Shown: one piece after another, positions 16,499-23,480 of the stretch
Numbering within the stretch: the first letter of the stretch is position 1
Layout of the letters: every line of letters starts with the position of its first letter
Origin: Verrucomicrobiota bacterium
Lineage (GTDB): Bacteria; Verrucomicrobiota; Verrucomicrobiia; Opitutales; Opitutaceae
Assembly (NCBI GenBank): GCA_030605125.1
Contig: JAUWBD010000009.1
Span: forward strand, 1-49,966
Direction of reading: 5' to 3'
Length of the DNA stretch: 49,966 nt
Notes under the pieces: model-generated
Seen by the model: the letters and a program-made list of their open reading frames with translations, nothing else
The model's database searches: none
Told to the model about the DNA's origin: nothing
Position numbers and translations under genes: made by a program

Positions 16499-17545
16499 GT
16501 GAGCACGCGTAATAATGTTGTCGGAATCGTCGGCGCCACCGGCGCCGTCGGTCAAGAGCTGGTCCGGTTGCTCCACGAGCGCCGGTTCCCGATGAGCCGT
16601 CTGCGGCTCTTTGCCTCCGCCCGCTCGGCCGGCAAAACCATCACCCATGGCGGCCAGTCCTACACCATCGAGGAGGCCAAGCCCGGCGCCTTCACCGGCG
16701 TGGACCTCGCCTTTTTCGCCGCCGGCGGCTCCGTGACGCGCGCGCTCGCCGCCGACGCCATCGCCAGCGGCTGCACCGTCATCGACAAGAGCTCCGCCTA
16801 CCGCCAGCAGGCCGACGTTCCTCTCGTGGTGCCCGAGATCAACCCCGAGGGCCTCCGCGCCCACAAGGGCCTCATCGCGAACCCGAACTGCTCGACGGCC
16901 GTCATGCTCATGGGCCTCTGGCCCCTGCACCGGCTCTTCGGCCTCAAGCGCATCTTCGTCGCCACCTACCAGTCCGTCTCCGGCACCGGCGCCGAGGCGG
17001 TGAAGGAGCTGGCCGACCAGATCGCCGCGCACTCCGCCGGCCAGCCGCTCGCGCACAAGGTCTATCCCTACCAGATCGCCTTCAACTGTATCCCCCAGAT
17101 CGATACGTTCGGCGCCGACGGCTACACCGGCGAGGAAGAGAAGATGCGCCTCGAGAGCCGCAAGATCATGGGCCTGCCCGGGCTTCGCGTCTCCGCCACC
17201 TGCGTGCGCGTGCCCGTGGTCCGCGCCCACTCGATCGCGGTCAACGCCGAGTTCGAGCGCCCGGTCAACCTCGAGCAGGCCCGCGCCGCCATCGCCGCCT
17301 TCCCCGGCGCCGAGCTGGTGGACGAGCCCGCCGCGAAGAAGTATCCCACGCCGCTCGACTTCGCCGAGAAGGTGAAGTGCGGTGTCGGCCGCCTGCGTGT
17401 GGACACGGCCTTCGACAACGGCCTCTCCTTCTGGGTGAGCGGCGACAACCTCTGGAAGGGCGCCGCGCTCAACGCCGTGCAGAACGCCGAGCTCATGGTC
17501 CGCGAAGGCTGGTTGCTGCGCGACCGCGCCACGGCCGCCGCCTGA
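16499..17545 (+). CDS. asd: Aspartate-semialdehyde dehydrogenase
   Basis: 348 aa from GTG 16499 (MSTRNNVVGIVGATGAVGQE); an ATG 38 codons upstream would overlap the divergent gene and adds no family sequence. NADP-binding GATGAVG, the active-site Cys in LIANPNCSTAVML, and catalytic His in VPVVRAHS are present. It makes aspartate semialdehyde for Lys/DAP, Met and Thr synthesis. The start lies one base from the start of the divergent L,D-transpeptidase, so its promoter must lie inside that gene. Confidence 0.97.
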   Translation: MSTRNNVVGIVGATGAVGQELVRLLHERRFPMSRLRLFASARSAGKTITHGGQSYTIEEAKPGAFTGVDLAFFAAGGSVTRALAADAIASGCTVIDKSSAYRQQADVPLVVPEINPEGLRAHKGLIANPNCSTAVMLMGLWPLHRLFGLKRIFVATYQSVSGTGAEAVKELADQIAAHSAGQPLAHKVYPYQIAFNCIPQIDTFGADGYTGEEEKMRLESRKIMGLPGLRVSATCVRVPVVRAHSIAVNAEFERPVNLEQARAAIAAFPGAELVDEPAAKKYPTPLDFAEKVKCGVGRLRVDTAFDNGLSFWVSGDNLWKGAALNAVQNAELMVREGWLLRDRATAAA

Positions 17546-17550
17546 GGCGG

Positions 17551-17621
17551 GTAGGGCGGGCCCGCTGGGCCCGCCGTGATTGCCCGCTCGAACCGCGGCG
17601 GGCCCAGCGGTCCCGCCCTAC
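17551..17621. repeat. REP-like inverted repeat after asd
   Basis: Arms of 26 bp (17551-17576 and 17596-17621) with one mismatch: GTAGGGCGGG(C)CCGCTGGG and its complement, loop of 19 bases. It begins 5 bp after the asd stop. No T run follows, so it is more a repetitive extragenic palindrome than an intrinsic terminator. The rest of the gap to the tRNA (17622-17683) shows nothing recognisable. Confidence 0.8.
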
Positions 17622-17683
17622 CTTCAGCCCACAAAAACCCTTGCCGCCGCCCGCGCCCGTTGGTTTTCCTGCGCCTTTGGCTC

Positions 17684-17760
17684 GGACGCTTAGCTCAGTT
17701 GGTTAGAGCACCTCGCTTACACCGAGGGTGTCGGGGGTTCGAGTCCCTCAGCGTCCACCA
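17684..17760 (+). tRNA. tRNA-Val (anticodon UAC)
   Basis: 77 nt with an encoded CCA end. Acceptor arms GGACGCT / AGCGTCC pair fully; D-arm GCTCAGTTGGTTAGAGC; anticodon stem CCTCG / CGAGG with loop CTTACAC (anticodon TAC); variable GTGTC; T-arm GGGGG-TTCGAGT-CCCTC. It reads GUA and probably other GUN codons. No intron. Confidence 0.97.
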
Positions 17761-17798
17761 ATCCCTCAATCCCTCCTCTTTTCCTCCCAAACCTCGCA

Positions 17799-18269
17799 AT
17801 GCGCCACACGCTCTCGATCCTCGTTGAGAACAAATTCGGTGTCCTCGCCCGCGTCACCGGCCTCTTCTCCGGCCGCGGCTTCAACATCGACTCGCTCAAC
17901 GTCGCCCCCACCCACGAGTCGCACCTCTCGCGCATTACCGTCGTCCTCAAGGGCGACGACGCCGCGCTCGACCTCGCCATCAAGCAGGTCCGCAAGCTCG
18001 TGAACGTGGTTGAGGTGACCGACTTCAAGGAGGGCCAGGCCGTCCAGCGCGAGCTCGTGCTCGTCAAGGTCAAGGCCCCCGCCAAGGTGCGCTCCGAGGT
18101 CATGCAGATCTGCGAGATCTTCCGCACCAAGATCGTCAACGTGGACCACAACGAGCTCATCATCGAGCTCGTCGGCGACAGCTCCAAGGTCACCGCCTTC
18201 CTCGATCTGCTCGCCCCCTTCGGCATCCTCGAGCTCGCCCGCACCGGCACCCTCGCGCTCAAGCGCTGA
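17799..18269 (+). CDS. ilvN: Acetolactate synthase small (regulatory) subunit
   Basis: 156 aa, ATG 17799. Typical ACT domain start [27 protein letters not shown] then [13 protein letters not shown], with the second ACT-like half containing [17 protein letters not shown]. It binds the catalytic IlvB/IlvI subunit and gives valine feedback control in branched-chain amino acid synthesis. ilvC follows after 58 bp. No large subunit is in the window, which differs from the usual ilvBNC order. The symbol ilvH would be equally valid. Confidence 0.95.
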   Translation: MRHTLSILVENKFGVLARVTGLFSGRGFNIDSLNVAPTHESHLSRITVVLKGDDAALDLAIKQVRKLVNVVEVTDFKEGQAVQRELVLVKVKAPAKVRSEVMQICEIFRTKIVNVDHNELIIELVGDSSKVTAFLDLLAPFGILELARTGTLALKR

Positions 18270-18327
18270 GACGCCGGCCCCGCCATTTCTCCCGCCCGTC
18301 ATCAACCCCGCTAACACCTCTCCCAAC

Positions 18328-19359
18328 ATGCCCGCCAAAGTATATACCGACAAGGACGCCGATCTCGGCCTCTACAAGAACAAGACCATCGCCGTTCTCG
18401 GCTACGGTTCCCAAGGCCACGCCCACGCCCTCAACCTCAAGGACTCCGGCGTGAAGGTCATCATCGGCCTCTACGAAGGCTCGAAGTCCAAGCCCGTCGC
18501 CGAGAAGCACGGCTTCAAGGTCGTCTCCACCGCCGAGGCGGTGAAGCAGGCCGACATCATCCTCGTCGGCCTCCCCGACATGAAGCAGGCCGACGTCTAT
18601 AAGCAGGACATCGAGCCCAACCTCACCAAGGGCAAGACCCTCGTCTTCTCGCACGGCCTCGCCGTCCACTTCGGCCTCATCAAGGTGCCGAAGGATATCG
18701 ACGTCATCATGGTCGCCCCCAAGGGCCCGGGCCACATGGTCCGCCGCCTCTACGTCGAGGGCAAGGGCATGCCCGCCCTCATCGCCGTCTTCCAGGACAA
18801 GTCCAAGCAGGCCAAGAAGAACGCCCTCGCCTGGGCCAAGGGCATCGGCTCCACCCGCGCCGGCGTGCTCCAGACCACCTTCAAGGAAGAGTGCGAGACC
18901 GACCTCTTCGGCGAGCAGGCCGTGCTCTGCGGCGGCGCCTCCGCGCTCGTGCAGGCGGGCTTCGAGACCCTCGTCGAGGCCGGCTACCAGCCCGAGATGG
19001 CCTACTTCGAGTGCCTCCACGAGCTGAAGCTCATCTGCGACCTCATGTATGAGAAGGGCATCTCCGGCATGCGTTTCTCCATCTCCGAGACCGCCAAGTA
19101 TGGCGACATCACCCGCGGCCCGCGCGTGATCAACGCCAAGACCAAGGCCGAGATGAAGAAGATCCTGAAGGAGATCCAGTCCGGCAAGTTCGTGAAGCAG
19201 TGGGTCGCCGAGTATAAGGGCGGTCTGAAGAACTACAACAAGCTGCTCAAGGCCGGCGAGAAGCACCAGATCGAGAAGACCGGTGAATACCTCCGCGGCA
19301 TGATGCCCTGGATGCCCAAGCGCAACATCAAGGGTGTCGCCGGCGCCTACGCGGGCTAA
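18328..19359 (+). CDS. ilvC: Ketol-acid reductoisomerase (class I)
   Basis: 343 aa, the short class I form. The Rossmann motif is [19 protein letters not shown]; the cofactor loop is GLYEGSKS, where many relatives have Arg in place of Tyr; the metal and catalytic region includes [16 protein letters not shown] and the SETAKYGD segment. It converts acetolactate to dihydroxyisovalerate (Mg2+, NADPH) for Val, Leu and Ile. Codon use in ilvN-ilvC is more uniform (GGC/AAG/CTC-rich) than neighbours, suggesting high expression. An inverted repeat follows 5 bp after the stop. Confidence 0.97.
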   Translation: MPAKVYTDKDADLGLYKNKTIAVLGYGSQGHAHALNLKDSGVKVIIGLYEGSKSKPVAEKHGFKVVSTAEAVKQADIILVGLPDMKQADVYKQDIEPNLTKGKTLVFSHGLAVHFGLIKVPKDIDVIMVAPKGPGHMVRRLYVEGKGMPALIAVFQDKSKQAKKNALAWAKGIGSTRAGVLQTTFKEECETDLFGEQAVLCGGASALVQAGFETLVEAGYQPEMAYFECLHELKLICDLMYEKGISGMRFSISETAKYGDITRGPRVINAKTKAEMKKILKEIQSGKFVKQWVAEYKGGLKNYNKLLKAGEKHQIEKTGEYLRGMMPWMPKRNIKGVAGAYAG

Positions 19360-19364
19360 GAATT

Positions 19365-19463
19365 GAACCGCTAAGATTCGCTAAGTGGCGCTAACGGGTG
19401 AAAGCCTGCTAGCGCCATTTTAGTTTTGGGATTTAGCGGTCTTTAGCGTCCTTTAGCGGTTTT
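19365..19463. repeat. Inverted repeat of phased CGCTAA units between ilvC and hemC
   Basis: The left arm holds three CGCTAA units at 10-bp spacing (19365-19394, AACCGCTAAGATTCGCTAAG). The right arm holds TTAGCG units in reverse (19433-19463), with TAGCGCC also at 19410. Units of the two arms align one to one. The right arm ends in TTTT that overlaps the hemC TTG start codon by two bases, so folding would hide the hemC ribosome-binding region. No ORF. Function unknown. Confidence 0.8.
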
Positions 19464-20325
19464 GAAATCGAAACTCATCCTCGCCACCCGCAAGAGCCCG
19501 CTCGCGCTTGCTCAGACCGAGCAGGTCGCCGCGCACCTGCGCGCCTCGCTCGGCGTCGAAACCGAGCTGCTGAAGATCGTCACCACCGGCGACCAGCGCA
19601 CCGAGTGGTCGCTCGAAAAACAGGGCGGCAAGGGGCTCTTCACCAAAGAACTCGAAGAGGCCCTCCTCCGCGGCGAAGCCGACGTCGCGGTCCATAGTTG
19701 CAAGGATCTGCCCGGTGTCCTTCCCGAAGGTCTCGCCGTCGCCGGCTACCTGCCGCGCGAAGACCCGCGCGACATCCTTGTGCTGCGCGACGGCGTGGAG
19801 ACGCCCGCGCTCATCGCGACCTCCAGCCCGCGTCGCCGCCTCCAGCTCGCGATGCTTTTCCCCGATGCGCAATTCACCGAGATCCGCGGCAACGTGGATA
19901 CGCGCCTGCGCAAGATCGGCCAAGACAAGGTCGCCGACGCCACCGTGCTCGCCGCCGCCGGCCTGCGCCGCCTCGGCATCGGAGGCTGGCAGGGCGTGAG
20001 CTTTCACGCCCTCGGGCCCGAGCACATGGTGCCCGCCGTCGGCCAGGCCGCCATCGCGCTCCAGACCCGCACGACCGACGCCGCGCGCATCGGCGCCGTG
20101 CTCGACCAGCGCACCGCCCGCGCCGTCACCCTCGAGCGGGCTTTTCAGCGCTCGCTCGGCGCCGGTTGCCAGACGGCCTTCGCCGCGCACGTCACCGCCG
20201 ACACGCTTTGGTTTTATCACCAAGAGATCGGCCTCCGCAGCCTCCCGCTCAGCGACGCCGAGATCGACGCCCCCGAGCAAACGGCTCGCGCGATGCTCAA
20301 GCACTTCGGCTTTCAGATTGCTTAA
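19462..20325 (+). CDS. hemC: Porphobilinogen deaminase (hydroxymethylbilane synthase)
   Basis: 287 aa, slightly short for the family (about 310). The start is TTG 19462: a stop lies five codons upstream and no ATG or GTG precedes the conserved LILATRKSPLALAQTE. Other marks are VHSCKDLP with catalytic Asp82, TSSPRRRLQL, and SLGAGCQTAF with the dipyrromethane-binding Cys236. It assembles four porphobilinogens into hydroxymethylbilane for haem/sirohaem. HemD follows downstream as a CobA fusion beyond one divergent gene. The TAA stop lies inside the next repeat. Confidence 0.96.
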   Translation: MKSKLILATRKSPLALAQTEQVAAHLRASLGVETELLKIVTTGDQRTEWSLEKQGGKGLFTKELEEALLRGEADVAVHSCKDLPGVLPEGLAVAGYLPREDPRDILVLRDGVETPALIATSSPRRRLQLAMLFPDAQFTEIRGNVDTRLRKIGQDKVADATVLAAAGLRRLGIGGWQGVSFHALGPEHMVPAVGQAAIALQTRTTDAARIGAVLDQRTARAVTLERAFQRSLGAGCQTAFAAHVTADTLWFYHQEIGLRSLPLSDAEIDAPEQTARAMLKHFGFQIA

Positions 20326-20440
20326 CGCGAAGACTCGAAGGTCCGGCCCAAGATCGCGAAGGACCAAGCCTGTCCGCGCTCTTCGCTCTGCCTCTTCTTC
20401 GCGCCCTTCCGCCTGTTCTTCGCGTCTTCGCGCCAAAAAG
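20322..20440. repeat. Inverted repeat built from CGCGAAGA-type units (copy 2)
   Basis: The left arm starts TTAACGCGAAGACTCGAAGG (20322 on) and includes the hemC TAA stop. The right arm ends CTTCGCGTCTTCGCGCC (about 20416-20434). Same unit and layout as 2872-2985. It fills the whole gap between convergent hemC and the M50-type gene. No ORF, no T-run terminator. Confidence 0.75.
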
Positions 20441-20445
20441 AAAAC

Positions 20446-21279
20446 TCACTCCGCCGCCCGCGGCTCAGGCTCGCGCGAAAACCACGCGCCGATGCGGTCG
20501 ATCCGCAGCGCGAAAACCGCGTAGCACGCGCCCACGAAAATCATCGAGCCCACGCCGAGTTGGTGAAAAGCGCGGCGAATCTGCGCCATCGTCCAGCCGT
20601 GGTCGTCCATCAGCCGGTTCATGTCGCCGTTTGCGTCGTCCTCGCCGTGGATCAAGGTCCCGAAGGGAATCTCCTCGATCCCGCGATAGACCAGCTCCCA
20701 GTAGTGCCAGCTGTCGAGCAGCGTGCTCGCCGCTAGGAAAAACACGAAGTAGCGGCAGGCACCCCAGCGAAACCAGGCCGGCAGGCGCACAAAAAAGAGG
20801 CCGACGAAGAGCGCGCTCAAATAGAAGGTGCCGCCCACGCCGCCGAAGACGATCCACAGATCGTGGCGATGGTCCGACGCCTGCCAGGTCATGAAATACT
20901 GCGCCACCGCCAGCGCGACCGCGAGGACCACCGCGAAGGGCCGGCCTTGCCGCCAGCCAAACCAGGCTAGCACCCCGAGCAGGAAGAGCACGAGGTAATA
21001 GACAGTCGTCGAGGGCGCGGGCGCGATGGAGGTCCAGCCGAAGGGCAGGGGAAGGGCTTGGTAACCGCAAAGCCAGGCCGCCGAGGCATGTCCCAGCTCG
21101 TGCATCCAGACGTGAAAACCGGTAAGGAAAAACTTCAGCAGCGGCACCGAGTTTGCGCCCCAAGCCAGGGCGAAGAGCAGAGGCGGCGCGAAGACGCGGA
21201 CGCGCCAGTCGGTGAAGGAGTTCGGACCACGTTCGGCCTCGTCGGCGTAGTAGGGTTCGTCGCTGCCGAAGAGGCTCAT
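20446..21279 (-). CDS. M50-type membrane metallopeptidase-like protein
   Basis: 277 aa from ATG 21279 (MSLFGSDEPYYADE); the longer frame upstream runs through a repeat. Multiple membrane helices (about six). The zinc-protease motif HExxH is present as WMHELGHASAAW near residue 58, as in site-2-protease-like M50 enzymes, but a clear distal Asp motif is not obvious. It may be an intramembrane peptidase or an M50-derived protein of unknown role. It sits divergent from cobA-hemD and convergent with hemC; no functional link to porphyrin synthesis is evident. Confidence 0.7.
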   Translation of the reverse strand: MSLFGSDEPYYADEAERGPNSFTDWRVRVFAPPLLFALAWGANSVPLLKFFLTGFHVWMHELGHASAAWLCGYQALPLPFGWTSIAPAPSTTVYYLVLFLLGVLAWFGWRQGRPFAVVLAVALAVAQYFMTWQASDHRHDLWIVFGGVGGTFYLSALFVGLFFVRLPAWFRWGACRYFVFFLAASTLLDSWHYWELVYRGIEEIPFGTLIHGEDDANGDMNRLMDDHGWTMAQIRRAFHQLGVGSMIFVGACYAVFALRIDRIGAWFSREPEPRAAE

Positions 21280-21345
21280 GAGGTTTAAGGTAAGGCTTAG
21301 GAGGCGCTTGGCCCGTGTGTGGTCGAGCCCAAAGCCGCGGGAGTT

Positions 21346-21440
21346 GGGAGGCATGGGGCTCCTGCCCCGTGCGTTTGCCGGGCGGGTGGTCGAACGTCGG
21401 GTAACGCCGAGCCCGACGGGGCTGGAGCCCCGTCGCTCCC
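21346..21440. repeat. Nested REP-like palindrome pair
   Basis: Two small palindromes, GCATGGGGC-TCCT-GCCCCGTGC (21351-21372) and GACGGGGCT-GG-AGCCCCGTC (about 21415-21434), flank a 40-base spacer. Together with GGGAG/CTCCC ends they also form one larger inverted repeat. It lies in the 256-bp divergent gap upstream of cobA-hemD. No protein is encoded here. The rest of the gap should carry both promoters but shows no clear boxes. Confidence 0.75.
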
Positions 21441-21535
21441 TTCTGAAGCCGTGCGGCTTTTCCGAGCTTTCCCCCGGCGCATCGCTTGTGTTGGGTCTCG
21501 CCTTCGCGGACCTTCCTCGTCGCGGCACGATTCAC

Positions 21536-23080
21536 ATGTCAGCCTCCAATTCCGGTATCGTTCACCTCGTCGGCGCAGGCGCCGGCGATCTTGGTCTCTT
21601 CACCCTGCGTGCGCGCGAGCTCATCGCGGCCGCCGACGTCCTCGTCTATGACTACCTCGTCCATCCCGAGGCCGTGAAATGGACCCGGCCCGGCTGCGAG
21701 GTCGTGTATGTCGGCAAAAAAGCCGGCTGCCACACCGTGCCGCAGGAGGAGATCGAGGCGCTGCTCGTGAAGCACGCGCAGGCCGGCAAGAAGGTCGTGC
21801 GCCTCAAGGGCGGCGATCCCTACATCTTCGGCCGCGGCGGCGAAGAGGCGCGCACCCTCGCCAAGGCCGGCGTGGCTTTCGAGGTCGTGCCTGGCGTCAC
21901 CGCCGCCCTCGCCGCCGGCGCCTACGCCGGCATCCCGCTCACCTTCCGCAACGTCTCGACCTCGCTCGTGCTCCTCACCGGCCACGAGGACCCGACCAAG
22001 ACCGGCGGCACGCAGGTGGACTGGCGCGGCTTTGGCGCGCTCAAAAACACCACGCTCGCGATCTACATGGGCATGAGCCGCCTCGCCCACATCCTCGCCG
22101 AGCTCCAGGCCGGCGGCCTCGCGCCCGACACGCCCGCCGCCGTCGTGCAATGGGCCTCGCTCGGCCGCCAGCGCAGCGTGAGCGGCACCGTGGCCGATCT
22201 GCCCGCGCGCGTCGCCGAGGCGAAACTCGCCGCGCCCGCGATCATCTTCATCGGCGAGGTCGTGCGCGACCACGAGGCGATCGACTGGTTCGAGCACCTG
22301 CCGCTCTTCGGCCGCCGCGTCGCCATCACCCGCACGCGCGATCAAAACAGCGAGCTGCGCGAGAAACTCGAGACCCTCGGCGCCGAGGTGCTGGAGCTGC
22401 CGCTGATCAACATCACCAAGGACGTGGACAAGCACGGCTTCGTCGAGATCCTCGCCGAGCTCGGCAGCTACGACTGGATCGTCTTCACCAGCGCCAACGG
22501 CGTGCGCTACTTCTTCGAGGAGTTTCTCAAGGGCTTTAAGGACATCCGCGCCCTCGGCCTGCTGCGCTTCGCCTGCATCGGCCGCGCCACCGCGCGCGCG
22601 ATCGAGAGCTATCATCTTCGCGTCGAGTGCATGCCCGACACCGCGACCGGCGCCTCCCTCGCCGACGCGCTCATCGAGACCGGCAGCCTCGACAGCGCCA
22701 AGGTCATCGTCGTCACGGGCAACCTCAACCGCGACAAGCTCGTGAAGAAACTCGAGGCCGCCCGCGCCATCGTGGACCGCCTCCCGCTCTACAAGACCGA
22801 GAAGACCGACCTCTCCGCCGACCCCGTCGCCGACGATTTCCGCCAGCACGGCGCCGACGCCATCCTCTTCGCCAGCTCCTCCGCCGCCGAGAGCTACCAC
22901 GCCCAGTCGGCCTCGCTGAAGCTCGCTCCCGACGCCAAGAAGCCGCTCGTCGGCAGTATCGGCGAACAAACTACGGAGACGCTCGTCGAGCACGGCATGA
23001 AGCCGCACTTCATCGCGGCCAAACCGAGCTTGGACGCCTTGGTGTCCGCGCTGATCGAGCGCCTCCGCGCGACGGCTTAG
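21536..23080 (+). CDS. cobA-hemD: Fused uroporphyrinogen-III C-methyltransferase / uroporphyrinogen-III synthase
   Basis: 514 aa from ATG 21536. Residues 1-245 are a SUMT methylase: VHLVGAGAGDLGLFTLRA, VVRLKGGDPYIFGRGGEE, and VPGVTAALAAGAYAGIPLT. Residues about 260-510 are HemD: FGRRVAITRTRDQ, DWIVFTSANGVRYF, and SIGEQTTETL near the end. The fusion would cyclise hydroxymethylbilane to uroporphyrinogen III and dimethylate it to precorrin-2, supplying haem, sirohaem or cobalamin. Such fusions are common in several phyla. It works downstream of HemC encoded 1.2 kb upstream. Confidence 0.96.
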   Translation: MSASNSGIVHLVGAGAGDLGLFTLRARELIAAADVLVYDYLVHPEAVKWTRPGCEVVYVGKKAGCHTVPQEEIEALLVKHAQAGKKVVRLKGGDPYIFGRGGEEARTLAKAGVAFEVVPGVTAALAAGAYAGIPLTFRNVSTSLVLLTGHEDPTKTGGTQVDWRGFGALKNTTLAIYMGMSRLAHILAELQAGGLAPDTPAAVVQWASLGRQRSVSGTVADLPARVAEAKLAAPAIIFIGEVVRDHEAIDWFEHLPLFGRRVAITRTRDQNSELREKLETLGAEVLELPLINITKDVDKHGFVEILAELGSYDWIVFTSANGVRYFFEEFLKGFKDIRALGLLRFACIGRATARAIESYHLRVECMPDTATGASLADALIETGSLDSAKVIVVTGNLNRDKLVKKLEAARAIVDRLPLYKTEKTDLSADPVADDFRQHGADAILFASSSAAESYHAQSASLKLAPDAKKPLVGSIGEQTTETLVEHGMKPHFIAAKPSLDALVSALIERLRATA

Positions 23081-23480
23081 TCTCGATGTTGTTCACGTGA
23101 GGGTGAAACGCGTTGTCCCAACGCGTTGACGCGGCGTCGCCGCGCTCGAATCCGTCGCATTGCGCGAACACCGCTCCGCACTGCTCCGGAGCGGCGCGTG
23201 CCGTCGGTGGGCCTGTCCGCGCCCGGTCTGCTTTCTCGGTGTATCGCGAACCGAACGCGCGCACCTGTTCCGGCGGGGCCTGTTCGGAGCATGGACTGTA
23301 ACTGGTCTGTAATAAGTGAAATGTGGTATTTTTTGGCGGGCTATTGTCCGCGGTAGTTCTAGGTGAATCCCCCCATGGATGCTGCCGTTAGATCCGTGTT
23401 CGGGATTGAAATCCGAAATCCAGGGATTTCCGGGCAGCCGCTCCCCCCAGTGCGTTGAAGTGCCCGCTTCTTTTTCTCCG
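23081..23480. other. 400-bp noncoding gap upstream of the pseudo-M50/cNMP gene
   Basis: No convincing ORF. It holds a perfect 9-bp hairpin AACGCGTTG-TCC-CAACGCGTT (23107-23127) 27 bp after hemD, with no T run. A relatively AT-rich stretch (23290-23350) contains the direct repeat CTGTAA at 23296 and 23307 (11-bp period). A cluster of GGATTTC half-sites lies nearer the next gene (separate entry). The next gene's promoter is presumably between 23290 and 23400. Confidence 0.6.
23402..23431. promoter_or_regulatory. Tandem GGATTTC/GAAATCC palindromes (candidate operator)
   Basis: Two adjoining palindromes: GGATT-GA-AATCC (23403-23414) and GAAATCC-AG-GGATTTC (23415-23430). Four half-sites of one sequence lie in 28 bp, 51 bp before the ATG at 23481. 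The arrangement is that of an operator for a dimeric regulator. The regulator is not identified. Confidence 0.5.

Noticed and set aside
23107-23127. AACGCGTTG hairpin as the hemD terminator
   Set aside because: Perfect stem but no T run; listed only as part of the noncoding gap.
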